Of a stretch of 64,000 nt of DNA, positions 23,489-32,431 are shown piece after piece. Under the pieces are notes generated by a model that ran no database searches, was not told the origin of the DNA, and saw only the letters and a list, made by a program, of their open reading frames with translations. The position numbers and the translations under genes were made by a program. Origin of the DNA: Acidimicrobiales bacterium (GTDB taxonomy: Bacteria > Actinomycetota > Acidimicrobiia > Acidimicrobiales > SZUA-35); assembly GCA_041394265.1 (NCBI GenBank), contig JAWKIO010000005.1, positions 4,278,001 to 4,342,000 on the forward strand. Reading direction: 5' to 3'. The number at the start of each line of letters is the position of its first letter. Within the stretch, counting starts at the first letter, position 1.

Positions 23489-24570
23489 TGCGCAACGAAG
23501 AACCTGCAGTTCATCGCCCGACTGCGGTCCTGCTCACGGTGTCGGGTCGGGCTGAGCAGGCCAGGGAGTCGCTTGCTGGCCATCGTCCCCGGGTCGACTA
23601 CCTCGAAATGGCGTCCAAGCTCGGTTTCGAACTGATCGATGAAGAGCCATCAACGGGACTCGGCCGCTTCGTCCGCTCCCGAATGCCGGCCCGGCGCACG
23701 GCACGTCATCTGGTTCTCGCAGCGCGAGCGTTCCGCCGTCGCAAGGACGTTTCGACGATCGTCACCGACGCCGAGCACACCGGTCTGCCCCTCGCACTGT
23801 TGCTGCGCCTGTTCGGACGGCGAGGCGTTCGTCATGTGATGATCTGTCACGTTCTCTCGACGCGGCGCAAGGCAGCACTGGTGCGGCGTCTCGGGCTCGG
23901 TCGAACGATCGATCACGTGATTGTCTACTCATCGGTCCAGAAGCGCCTGGTCGAGGAACTCCCGAACATCGGGCCGGGCAAGGTGTCGATGCTCCGTTTC
24001 GGTGTCGACGAGCGGTTCTACGATGTCGGCCCTCCCGTCGGAGAGTGCCACGTGATCTCAGCGGTTGGGCTCGAGGGGCGTGACTACCAGACCCTGATCG
24101 AGGCCGTGGCGGGACTTCCCCACGAAGTGGAGATTGCGCCAGGAAGCAACTGGGCGACGGCGCCGAGGCTGGCGGTCGGCGATCTTCCGGTGAATGTGAC
24201 GGTGCTGCCACATCTGGATGCCGATCAGCTACGCGAGCTCTATCACCGCTCGCGATTTGTCGTCGTGCCGTTGCAGCAGTCGGACTTCCAGGCCGGGGTG
24301 ACGACGATCGTCGAATCGATGTCGACCGGTCGTGCCGTGATCTACAGCAGGACCAAGGGACAGACGGATACGGTCATCGACGGCCAGACCGGTGTTCCGG
24401 TGGTGCCGGGCGATGCCGATGGCCTCCGACAGGCGATGGCTGCGCTCTACGCAGACGTCGAGCGAGCCGACCGGCTCGGCCGCCAGGGGCGACAGCGCAT
24501 CGAGTCCGAGTACACACTGGACCGCTATGTCGGTGCCATCGGGGCCATCGTCGAGAGCGTCTCGGCATGA
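23485..24570 (+). CDS. Glycosyltransferase family 4-like
   Basis: The 361-residue protein has a divergent N-terminal domain (VLLTVSGRAEQARESLAGH). Its recognisable GT4 C-terminal domain contains ISAVGLEGRDYQTLIEAVAG, VVPLQQSDFQAGVTTIVESM and VIDGQTGVPVVPGDADGLRQ. It overlaps both neighbours by four bases and is one of four glycosyltransferase genes in the operon. Donor and acceptor cannot be predicted. Confidence 0.83.
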   Translation: MMRNEEPAVHRPTAVLLTVSGRAEQARESLAGHRPRVDYLEMASKLGFELIDEEPSTGLGRFVRSRMPARRTARHLVLAARAFRRRKDVSTIVTDAEHTGLPLALLLRLFGRRGVRHVMICHVLSTRRKAALVRRLGLGRTIDHVIVYSSVQKRLVEELPNIGPGKVSMLRFGVDERFYDVGPPVGECHVISAVGLEGRDYQTLIEAVAGLPHEVEIAPGSNWATAPRLAVGDLPVNVTVLPHLDADQLRELYHRSRFVVVPLQQSDFQAGVTTIVESMSTGRAVIYSRTKGQTDTVIDGQTGVPVVPGDADGLRQAMAALYADVERADRLGRQGRQRIESEYTLDRYVGAIGAIVESVSA

Positions 24571-26927
24571 CCCGGTCCGCTTCGACGCTCCTTCGATCTG
24601 GCGCCGCGATCGCACGGTGGGGCGCAGCGATGAATGCTGTCCACTTGGGGGTGCTGGCAGTCGCTGCGGTCCGTGCGCAGGTCCGGTCCGAATCCTCGCT
24701 CCGATCGTCATCGACCTCATGGGTGCACCGGTTCGCGATCCTCGTGCCGGCCCACAACGAGGAGCAGTTGATCGCAGCGACGGTTGAAGGACTGCTCGCG
24801 CTCGACTATCCCGAGAATCAGTTCGAGGTGCACGTGGTGGCCGACCACTGCTCGGACGCGACGGCCGCACGGGCCAAGGACGCCGGTGCCACCGTGCACG
24901 AGTACGAGGTCGGTCAACGCGGCAAAGGTCCGGCGCTGAACTGGCTCGTCTCCCAAATCGCCGAGGCACCGGACGCGTTCGTGATCATCGATGCCGACAC
25001 GGCGGTCTCCCCCGACATCCTCGGCATCGTCGACCGGCGGCTCGTCGCCGGTGCCGCGGTCGTGCAGATGAACTACGGCGTCAAGGATCCGGACGGGGCC
25101 CCTGCCATTGCGCTGCGCTCGGCCGCGTTCGCACTCCGGCATCGGCTGCGTCCCGCCGGTCGCCACCACCTCGGGCTCTCTGCGGGCTTGTTCGGCAATG
25201 GCATGGTCTTTCGGGCCAGCGTGCTGGAGCAGCATCAATGGTCGAACCACCTCACCGAGGACATCGAAATGCATCTGGCGCTCGTGCGCAGCGGCGTTCG
25301 TGTCGAGTTCGAGCCGTTCGCTGTCATCGAGGCCGAGATGCCGGACTCGTTGGACGGTGCTCGTCAGCAGCATCTCCGGTGGGAACAGGGACGAATGGCG
25401 ATGGCGCGTGCATCGATGGCGCGTCTCCCGTCTGATCTTGCCAAGCCCCAGGGCACGGGTCAGCGGGTGCGACTCATCGATTCGGTTCTCGACCAGCTCG
25501 TGCCTCCGTTCTCGATCACGATGGCGGCCATCGGGACCGGAACACTTGTGGACGTTGCGCTTTGGGTGGCGGGCGGTCCGAAATCGCGATGGCACCGAAG
25601 CTGGATCTTGTCAGGGGCGATCCAGATCGGAAGTCTCGCCGCAGCCCTTCGCCTGGCAGACGCTCCGAGGTCGGTGTGGATCGCCCTGCTGCAATCGCCG
25701 GCTGCGATCCTCTGGAAACTGCGTCTGTATCTCACCTCGATGCTCGGGACGGAGGCCGCAGCGTGGACACGGACGACGCGCAACGCCGAGCCCCGAGCCC
25801 CCTTGGTTGCGGGTGCCGATCCCGACGAGGAGCCTCCGTTCTCGCTCGTCGGAGGTGTACCGGCGCATCAAGTGACCGAGGCCGAGGCAGTCGAACTGAT
25901 CGGCGATCTCGTCGAGCGGGGGCGCAGCAGTGGGCGGTGGACCCAGGTCTGTACGGTCAACACCGACTACATCGTGAACGCTCGGCACGACGCAGTCCTG
26001 GCCGGTTTGCTCGGTGAAGCGGGCCTCCTCGTCGCCGATGGGATGCCGGTGGTGTGGGCGAGTCGCTGGTACGGCCACGCGGTTCCCGAGCGAGTCACCG
26101 GTGCGGACCTGGTCCCGCTCTTGGCTGCGAGCAGCGCAGTTCGCGGCCACCGCATCGCTCTCTTCGGGGCCCGAGAAGGTGTGGCGACAGCAGCCTCCGA
26201 TCTGCTCCGCTCGATGCGACCTGAGCTGACGATCGAGGGCTTCGACTGTCCGGTCTTCGATCGCTGCGAGGACTTCGAGCCCGCACTCCTCGAAGGCATC
26301 AGAGCGTTCCGTCCCGACATCGTGCTCGTCGCGCTCGGGCACCCGAAACAGGAGTACTGGATTCAACGCTTCGGTGAGCTCACGGGAGCATCGGTGTTGA
26401 TCGGGGTCGGAGGGGCGTTGGACTTTCTCACGGGCGAAGCTCGCCGGGCGCCCCGAGTGCTTCGGTCACTCGGCCTGGAATGGGCACACCGGTTGGTGAT
26501 GGAGCCGAGACGCCTCGGCCCTCGCTACGCCCGTGATGTACGGGAGGCGCTCGTCCTCCTGCAACGACCCGGGCGCGCCGTCGCTGGGTCTGGCGTGGGT
26601 GACATCTCGGCGCCATCCCTCGAACGGCTGTTGAACCAGCTCGGTGTGGCGTTGGTCTATGGGGATCATGCCCTCGAGCGGTTGTCGACCATCGACGTCG
26701 CAGGGCAGGCGGTCGTCCACCTTGGGGCTGAGGAGACCGTCGATGCGGTTCGATTGCGGCAGTTGCTTGCCGAGCGACGGCGACGCCGTCGGCATGGGGG
26801 CGACCTCGTTGTCCTGACTGGCGACCCAGCACACATTGCCTTCATCAACCGCCACCGTCTTGCGGTACCGCTCCGCCTTTGTTCCTCGCTCGATGACATC
26901 CGAGCGACGTTCGGAGCGGCGGGATGA
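24567..26927 (+). CDS. Three-domain fusion: GT2, WecG/TagA (GT26) and STAS-like domain
   Basis: The 786-residue protein opens with a GT2 domain (about residues 55-300): FAILVPAHNEEQLIAATVE, VVADHCSDATAARA, the DxD-type IIDADTAVS and the QHLRWEQGR motif. It has C-terminal membrane-like helices around ITMAAIGTGTLVDVALWVAG. From about 430 to 660 it is a WecG/TagA/CpsF glycosyltransferase: QVCTVNTDYIVNARHD, LLVADGMPVVWASR, RIALFGAREGVATAA and VLVALGHPKQEYWIQRFG. The last 110 residues resemble a STAS domain (VVHLGAEETVDAVRLRQLLA, DLVVLTGDPAHIAFINRHRL). It overlaps both neighbours. Two transferase activities plus a regulatory or protein-binding domain in one chain is unusual. Confidence 0.82.
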   Translation: MTRSASTLLRSGAAIARWGAAMNAVHLGVLAVAAVRAQVRSESSLRSSSTSWVHRFAILVPAHNEEQLIAATVEGLLALDYPENQFEVHVVADHCSDATAARAKDAGATVHEYEVGQRGKGPALNWLVSQIAEAPDAFVIIDADTAVSPDILGIVDRRLVAGAAVVQMNYGVKDPDGAPAIALRSAAFALRHRLRPAGRHHLGLSAGLFGNGMVFRASVLEQHQWSNHLTEDIEMHLALVRSGVRVEFEPFAVIEAEMPDSLDGARQQHLRWEQGRMAMARASMARLPSDLAKPQGTGQRVRLIDSVLDQLVPPFSITMAAIGTGTLVDVALWVAGGPKSRWHRSWILSGAIQIGSLAAALRLADAPRSVWIALLQSPAAILWKLRLYLTSMLGTEAAAWTRTTRNAEPRAPLVAGADPDEEPPFSLVGGVPAHQVTEAEAVELIGDLVERGRSSGRWTQVCTVNTDYIVNARHDAVLAGLLGEAGLLVADGMPVVWASRWYGHAVPERVTGADLVPLLAASSAVRGHRIALFGAREGVATAASDLLRSMRPELTIEGFDCPVFDRCEDFEPALLEGIRAFRPDIVLVALGHPKQEYWIQRFGELTGASVLIGVGGALDFLTGEARRAPRVLRSLGLEWAHRLVMEPRRLGPRYARDVREALVLLQRPGRAVAGSGVGDISAPSLERLLNQLGVALVYGDHALERLSTIDVAGQAVVHLGAEETVDAVRLRQLLAERRRRRRHGGDLVVLTGDPAHIAFINRHRLAVPLRLCSSLDDIRATFGAAG

Positions 26928-27943
26928 CCAAGCCCTCGCCCGCTCACGTCCTCTGCAGCGTGGTGATCCCAACGCACGACCGAGCGTCGTCGCTGCATCG
27001 CGTGCTGTCGGCGCTTGCCGCCTCGGCCGTCGACGCGGCCTGTTTCGAGGTTGTCGTGGTGGTCGATGGACCCGACGATGACACGGTGGACATGCTCGAA
27101 GCTGCGGCACCGCCATTCGATCTCATCGTCGTCGAGCAGGAGAACGCCGGGCCGGCGAGCGCACGAAATCGTGGCGTTGGGACCGCACGGGGAGACGTGG
27201 TGGTCTTCCTCGACGACGACGTAATGCCGTCACCGCAATGGCTCGGTCGCCACCTCGAACGCCATCAGTCGGGGCCGGACCAACTCGTCGTCGTGGGGCC
27301 GATGCTGACCCCGCAAGACCACGACTTCCAACCGTGGGTCCGATGGGAGCAATGCATGCTCGAACGGTCCTATGCCGCGCTGCTGGCCGGTGAGTGGCAG
27401 CCATCCGGCCGGCTGCTCTACACGGGGAACGCTTCCATGCGACGGTCGTTCTTCCTCGAGGCCGGGGGGTTCGACGAGACGCTCCGCCGAGCTGAGGACG
27501 TCGACCTCGGCTACCGGCTCGAGGAAGCTGGCGGTCGATTCGAGTTTGCTGCCGATGCCCATGCGTATCACTACGCCGAGCGTGAGCTTGCGGCGTGGCT
27601 CGACATGGCGAGGTCCTACGGCCGGGCGGACGCCACCTTCGCAGTCGACGGTGGACGGACGTGGTTGCTCGAGTCGCTGGCTCGTGAGTTCCATGAGCGC
27701 CGCGCCCCGAATCGAGCGCTCGTTGTCGCCACCGTCGGCCGGCCGACGGCCGTGGCCATCGTCCAACGTCTCTTGGTCGCAGGAGCAGTCACGACCGCAA
27801 GGGTCGTCTGGCCACTCGCATCGGTGCTGTTCAGTGGTGCGTTCAATCTCCGCTACTACGACTCGTTCGCCTCGGCGATCGGTGGACGACGCTCGTTCCT
27901 CGACTTCATCGCAGCTGGTCACGACGAACGGCGACCCGCGTGA
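26924..27943 (+). CDS. Glycosyltransferase family 2
   Basis: The 339-residue protein has the GT-A hallmarks: CSVVIPTHDRASSLHRVLSA, VVVVDGPDDDTVDML, GPASARNRGVG and VVFLDDDVMPSPQWL with its DDD metal-binding motif. It also has the acceptor loop GNASMRRSFFLEAGGFDETL followed by RAEDVDLGYRLEEAG. It adds a sugar to the repeat unit on the cytoplasmic face. It overlaps both neighbours by four bases. Confidence 0.9.
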   Translation: MTKPSPAHVLCSVVIPTHDRASSLHRVLSALAASAVDAACFEVVVVVDGPDDDTVDMLEAAAPPFDLIVVEQENAGPASARNRGVGTARGDVVVFLDDDVMPSPQWLGRHLERHQSGPDQLVVVGPMLTPQDHDFQPWVRWEQCMLERSYAALLAGEWQPSGRLLYTGNASMRRSFFLEAGGFDETLRRAEDVDLGYRLEEAGGRFEFAADAHAYHYAERELAAWLDMARSYGRADATFAVDGGRTWLLESLAREFHERRAPNRALVVATVGRPTAVAIVQRLLVAGAVTTARVVWPLASVLFSGAFNLRYYDSFASAIGGRRSFLDFIAAGHDERRPA

Positions 27944-29481
27944 CGAGCCGGAGCGTCGATCGGATCGTGACCAACATCCGCTGGACACTCATCGGTCAGA
28001 TGTGGACCTGGTCGATGGCCTTCGTGCTCGCGACCGTGCTGCCTCGGCGCCTCGGAGCAGCAGACGTCGGTCGTCTCTACTCTTCGCAGGCCATCTGGCT
28101 GATCGTTGCGGCGATCGCTGCGTTCGGAACCGACGCTCTCATCGTGAGGAGCGCCGCCGCTGATCCGGCGACGCTCGGTCCGATCCGACGCGGCGCACTT
28201 GCTGCCCGCGGGTTGATGCTCATTGTCCTCTGGCCTGTTGCCGCCATCACGCTGTGGGTGCTCGGCCCAAGGAGCCTGTCGGTCGGCCTGGTGGTCGGCG
28301 TCGCAACGTCGGCCACCGTCGTCGGCAACGTCTGGCGATCGATCCTCCACGGTCGGGAGCAGCTGGCGGCCATCGCTGCGATCGACGGAGGGGTGAAGAT
28401 GGTGCTCGTCGGCGGTGTGCTCGGGCTGCTTCTTGCCGACGCACCGCTCGCACTCATCGCGTCAGCATGGATCCCTCCGGCTGTCTTGTCTGCCCTGGGG
28501 TTTCTGATCATCTCCCGCCGAAGCGGCACCGGTGACGTGGATTCGAGTTCCTTGCCTTGGCGGCATGCACTCCGGGAAGGATGGCCGTACTTCGCCACCA
28601 CCGGGGCGGTGATGATCTACCACCAGATCGATGTCGTGGTCATTGCTCTCTTCGGCGACGAGGATGCCACCGGTTGGTACGGCGCTGCCGACCAGCTGTA
28701 TACCTCCGTGTACTTCATCTCCACTGCAGCACTCGCCAGCGTGCTTCCGGCGATGTTCCGGATTGCCAAACGGTCGCCCAGCGAGATCGACGACATGGCG
28801 CGAGTCGGGCTCGGCCTGATGGTCACGGCGGCGGTTCCAATCGGTCTCGGCCTCGTCGTGACAGGCGGTGACATCGCCCGATTGGTGTTCGGCGCCGAGT
28901 TCGACGCTGCTGGTGCGATCCTGGCACTCATGGGTCTCGCAGTGGTTCCCACCTACGCAGCAACGTTTCTCGGGCAGATGGCCATCGTTCTGGGCGAGTC
29001 CGCCCTCTGGGCTCGGCTCATGCTGGGTGCGGCCTTCGCCACCGCGGCGATCGATGTCGTCGTGGTACCGGCAACGCAGCGATGGTTCTCGAATGGAGGA
29101 CTCGGCGGTGCCATCTCGTACATCCTCGTCGAGACGGCCGTCGCAATCGTCGGGCTCCAGCGTCTTCGGCCGGCGATCGTCGATCGCAAGCTGCTGATGG
29201 GGCTGGTGCGAGCGCTTGCCGCCGGCCTCGTCATGCTCCTCTGTGTGCTCTTGGTCGATGGGTGGTGGCTGGGCTTGCGAGTGACGGTCGGCGCCCTGGT
29301 CTACGTCGCTGCGGCCATCATGTTCGATGTCCTCACGCCGAGCCAGCGGGCGCTGATCGCCGAGGCATCACCGCGCCACCGAATGATCCAGTCGTTGATT
29401 CGAGGTCCGTACCGCCGACGGTCGACCCATGACATCGACGGCAACGACACGAACGAGGAGTCGGTTGATGCACCGAGGTGA
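27940..29481 (+). CDS. Polysaccharide repeat-unit flippase (Wzx/MATE-like)
   Basis: The 513-residue protein, starting with GTG in a GTGA overlap, has about 12-14 hydrophobic segments across its length. It includes conserved helices such as WTWSMAFVLATVLPRRLGAA and the YHQIDVVVIALFGDEDATGW segment typical of oligosaccharide flippases of the MVF superfamily. It moves undecaprenyl-linked repeat units to the outer leaflet. It lies between the glycosyltransferases and the chain-length and polymerase genes, as in Wzx/Wzy pathways. Confidence 0.85.
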   Translation: MTSRSVDRIVTNIRWTLIGQMWTWSMAFVLATVLPRRLGAADVGRLYSSQAIWLIVAAIAAFGTDALIVRSAAADPATLGPIRRGALAARGLMLIVLWPVAAITLWVLGPRSLSVGLVVGVATSATVVGNVWRSILHGREQLAAIAAIDGGVKMVLVGGVLGLLLADAPLALIASAWIPPAVLSALGFLIISRRSGTGDVDSSSLPWRHALREGWPYFATTGAVMIYHQIDVVVIALFGDEDATGWYGAADQLYTSVYFISTAALASVLPAMFRIAKRSPSEIDDMARVGLGLMVTAAVPIGLGLVVTGGDIARLVFGAEFDAAGAILALMGLAVVPTYAATFLGQMAIVLGESALWARLMLGAAFATAAIDVVVVPATQRWFSNGGLGGAISYILVETAVAIVGLQRLRPAIVDRKLLMGLVRALAAGLVMLLCVLLVDGWWLGLRVTVGALVYVAAAIMFDVLTPSQRALIAEASPRHRMIQSLIRGPYRRRSTHDIDGNDTNEESVDAPR

Positions 29482-30634
29482 CTGGGCAACGATTCGGAGT
29501 GCGGGGGTCACGCTCCTGGTCGGGCTCCTGGCAGCAGTGCTTGCCGGCACGGTGTCCTACGCAGCAATGCGTACGGCAGCGACGTCCGACGGTGACAGCT
29601 CGACCGCCGTGGTCGAGCTCGGAGTGACCCAGGAAGTCAGCTGGCCGTTCTTCGACGTCGTCTTCCAAGAGGCGGTGCTCGCTGCTCAGGAGCAGCGGTC
29701 GTCAGTCGAGGAAACGTTGGGCGACATGCTGTTCGCCTATCGAGTCGAGCAGCCAGAAGCACTGCTGTTGGTGACCATCGAGGTGGAGGCGGCTGATCCA
29801 GATTCGGCGGTCGCCGGTGCCGAGCACGCCGCAGAACAGACGCTGGCGCAGCTCGAAGGCCGGCGCACAGCACCCTTGGACGCTGCAATCAGCACGCTCG
29901 AGGATCGACTCGTCGAGGTCGAGGCCGAGATCGCAGAAGCGGAACGCGATCTGGACGCTGCGCTCGCCGCTACGGACAGCGCCGTCGACGCTACTGCGGC
30001 TGCTCTCGCCTCGGTCGACCGTGACGAGGCACGCAACCGGCTGGACTCCTACAGCAACCAACGCCGGTCGATCGAGGGCGACCTCGATGGTGCCCGGCTC
30101 GAACGGTCTCTGCTCCAGCCACAGGTGGCCATCGTCGGCCGATCGGCACCCTCGGCCCTCGAGTCGGCGTCCTCGAACAAGTCGCTGGCCGTTGCCGTCG
30201 GGGTGGCGGCGGCGGCGGGTCTTGCCGCGGTGGCACTCAGCCGATCGCAAGGTCGAGTGCGGTCCGCCGCCCATGCTGCATCGGAGCTCGGCATTCCGGC
30301 TCTCGATGCGTCGACGTCGACCGCGGAGGTCGAGCGGGCGCTGCACCGGGCATGGAGCGATGGGCACGACAGCCTCCTGGTCGACCAGGCCGGCAAAGCG
30401 GAACCTCTGCTGCCCGACGAGTGGCTCGACGGCGGCAGGTGGGTCTACCCGATCAGTCCGAAGACCCAGCTGCCCCTCATTCCGGCAGATGCGACCGGCG
30501 ACCCCGACGTCGGCCGTTGCCGCGGCGTGGTGGTCTTCGGGGAGCGACATCGCACGACGCTCAGGCGGTTGAGGACAGCCGCTCGTCGCCATGAGGCTGC
30601 AGGCGTCGTCGTCGTGGCGATCGTGTTGCGATGA
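29468..30634 (+). CDS. Wzz/chain-length-determinant-like membrane protein
   Basis: The 388-residue protein has an N-terminal membrane helix (AGVTLLVGLLAAVLAGTVSY) and a periplasmic coiled-coil region (ISTLEDRLVEVEAEIAEAER, then NQRRSIEGDLDGARLERSLL). A second helix near KSLAVAVGVAAAAGLAAVAL is followed by a cytoplasmic tail. This two-helix, coiled-coil design fits polysaccharide co-polymerases. The C-terminal tail lacks a kinase Walker motif. The ATG at 29468 has GAGGAG upstream and overlaps the flippase end by 14 bases. Confidence 0.72.
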   Translation: MHRGDWATIRSAGVTLLVGLLAAVLAGTVSYAAMRTAATSDGDSSTAVVELGVTQEVSWPFFDVVFQEAVLAAQEQRSSVEETLGDMLFAYRVEQPEALLLVTIEVEAADPDSAVAGAEHAAEQTLAQLEGRRTAPLDAAISTLEDRLVEVEAEIAEAERDLDAALAATDSAVDATAAALASVDRDEARNRLDSYSNQRRSIEGDLDGARLERSLLQPQVAIVGRSAPSALESASSNKSLAVAVGVAAAAGLAAVALSRSQGRVRSAAHAASELGIPALDASTSTAEVERALHRAWSDGHDSLLVDQAGKAEPLLPDEWLDGGRWVYPISPKTQLPLIPADATGDPDVGRCRGVVVFGERHRTTLRRLRTAARRHEAAGVVVVAIVLR

Positions 30635-31881
30635 TCGTCACGGCCGGTGAGCCGCACGGCCGCCGGGCACGCACCTCTGGCGTGGAAGATGCCCACCTGC
30701 CGCTACTGGTCTCGGCGGCGGTCGTCTACCAGCTCTTCGTGTCCGCCATCGACTTCGGCAAGGTCGGTCTGACGTCGGAGGGTGTGGACGTGTTGCGCCT
30801 TTCACTCATCGGTCCGGGTCAGTTCGTGCTCGGCACGGCGCTGCTCTGGTCCGGGCACCTGCGGCGTGCGCTCGCTTCTCCGCAGATGATCCTGCTCATG
30901 GGCTGGTTTGCATGGGCGTTCGCGACGGCCTCGTGGTCTGTTGACCCGCCACAGACGATCATCCAGACCCTTGGCGCGCTCAACCTCGTGGTCACCGCCA
31001 TTTGGGTGGTCGAGCGCTTCGGTGCGACGGCGATGGCGCGCCTGTTCACCGTTGCGGTCTCGCTCGTGATCGCCGTCGGACTGCCGGCGGATCTGTTCGC
31101 GTTGGATCTCTTCGGGGGCGAGCACGAGCGCTGGAGCGGGATCACGTCGGCGACGAATCGTCTCGGGACGCTGGCAGGACTGGTGATTTCGATGGTCGTG
31201 GTCATCCTCCGATCCCGCCGATCCTGGGCGGCCGTCGTGATGGGCGCAATCGCCGTCGTCGCCATGATCGGGTCGGGTTCTCGCGCTGCGACGATCTGCA
31301 CCGTTGTCGCCATCGGGATCCAGGTGGTGCCGATCATTCGCTCTCGGAGCCGCCAGCTGCTCGCCATCGCTGTGATCCTGCTCGGCGTCGTGCTCGGTGC
31401 AGGGTTCGTGACATCCAGCTCGTCGCCGACGTCGTACACGACGGGGCGATCCATCGACTCGCTGACCGGGCGCGAGGCGATCTGGGCCGAGGCGATCAGG
31501 CGAGTGAGTGAGGCACCACTCGCGGGCCACGGAGCCTTTGCCGAACTCTCGTTGTGGACCGAGTCCTACCTTCGGAACGACGTCGGCTTCGAAGCATTTC
31601 ACTCGCACAATCTGGTGCTGACCATGCTCGTGACGACCGGGGCGGTCGGCTGCAGCCTGATCGTCGGGGCGGTCGCTGTCACCATTGCTCGCGCCGTTCG
31701 CACGAGCCGCTCCCGAGTCGTGGAACGGCGGGTCGAGACCTGGCGAGTCGACTCGCTGGCACTGCTCGTGATCCTCGTGGGAACCGGCATGACCGAGGCG
31801 AGCCTCGACGGTCCGTCACCCCTGTTCTCGGCGCTGGGATGTGCACTGGCGCTTGCGAATCGAGACCGCACACTGACCTGA
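30631..31881 (+). CDS. O-antigen polymerase/ligase family membrane protein (Wzy/WaaL-like)
   Basis: The 416-residue protein has about ten hydrophobic segments. A large outside loop near the C-terminus contains LTGREAIWAEAIRRVSEAPL and GHGAFAELSLW, then AFHSHNLVLTMLVTTGAVGC. The G-R-x8-A segment and the H-x-H-N-L motif are hallmarks of the O-antigen ligase/polymerase family. It links repeat units in the outer leaflet. It overlaps the Wzz-like gene by four bases and ends the polysaccharide operon. Confidence 0.85.
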   Translation: MIVTAGEPHGRRARTSGVEDAHLPLLVSAAVVYQLFVSAIDFGKVGLTSEGVDVLRLSLIGPGQFVLGTALLWSGHLRRALASPQMILLMGWFAWAFATASWSVDPPQTIIQTLGALNLVVTAIWVVERFGATAMARLFTVAVSLVIAVGLPADLFALDLFGGEHERWSGITSATNRLGTLAGLVISMVVVILRSRRSWAAVVMGAIAVVAMIGSGSRAATICTVVAIGIQVVPIIRSRSRQLLAIAVILLGVVLGAGFVTSSSSPTSYTTGRSIDSLTGREAIWAEAIRRVSEAPLAGHGAFAELSLWTESYLRNDVGFEAFHSHNLVLTMLVTTGAVGCSLIVGAVAVTIARAVRTSRSRVVERRVETWRVDSLALLVILVGTGMTEASLDGPSPLFSALGCALALANRDRTLT

Positions 31882-31950
31882 AACACGCCCGTCACGCGAG
31901 GGGGTCGTTTTGCCTATCAGGTCACGCCCGGTACAGCCGATGAAGAAGGC

Positions 31951-32322
31951 ATGGGACAGTTCGTCGACGAAGAAGACCTGCGGCGGCCAGCAGAGTTTCC
32001 TCGCATTGCCGAGCGACGAGCTGCACGTGGTGAAGCCATCTGGATGCCGCCGAGCAGGCGCAAGCTGTTCAAAGGCTCGCCGGCCAAGGTCCAGGCCAAC
32101 ATCATCGATCTGTCGGTCGGTGGCGCGCTGTTGACATCGCAGGCGAACGAGAACATTCGAGTCGGCGCCAAGATCCGGTTCGCGATCAACGGCGCCGAGG
32201 GTGTGGTCGAGGTTCGCACGATTCGTCCGGCCAATGACCGCACCAGCTACTACGGCGTGTCCTTCTTCCGGATCACCGACCAACTGCGGGCCGAGGTGTT
32301 CGACCTGCTCGGCGAGGCCTGA
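31951..32322 (+). CDS. PilZ-domain protein (c-di-GMP receptor)
   Basis: The 123-residue protein carries ANIIDLSVGGALLTS, the D/N-x-S-x-x-G motif of PilZ domains, preceded by PPSRRKLFKGSP, which supplies a weak RxxxR-like switch (SRRK). It ends in the usual C-terminal strands (YYGVSFFRITDQLRAEVF). It lies about 70 bases downstream of the polysaccharide operon, in the same direction, and may connect c-di-GMP to its output. The start codon is uncertain because no good ribosome binding site is visible. Confidence 0.78.
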   Translation: MGQFVDEEDLRRPAEFPRIAERRAARGEAIWMPPSRRKLFKGSPAKVQANIIDLSVGGALLTSQANENIRVGAKIRFAINGAEGVVEVRTIRPANDRTSYYGVSFFRITDQLRAEVFDLLGEA

Positions 32323-32431
32323 GCGAACAACCACACGCCTGCGATGCAGGCGAGATGACTCAGGGCGCTCCCGGTTCGCTGGGGGAGTTTGCCATTCTCC
32401 GGTCGGCACGGCCACCTCTACGGTCGTCGTC

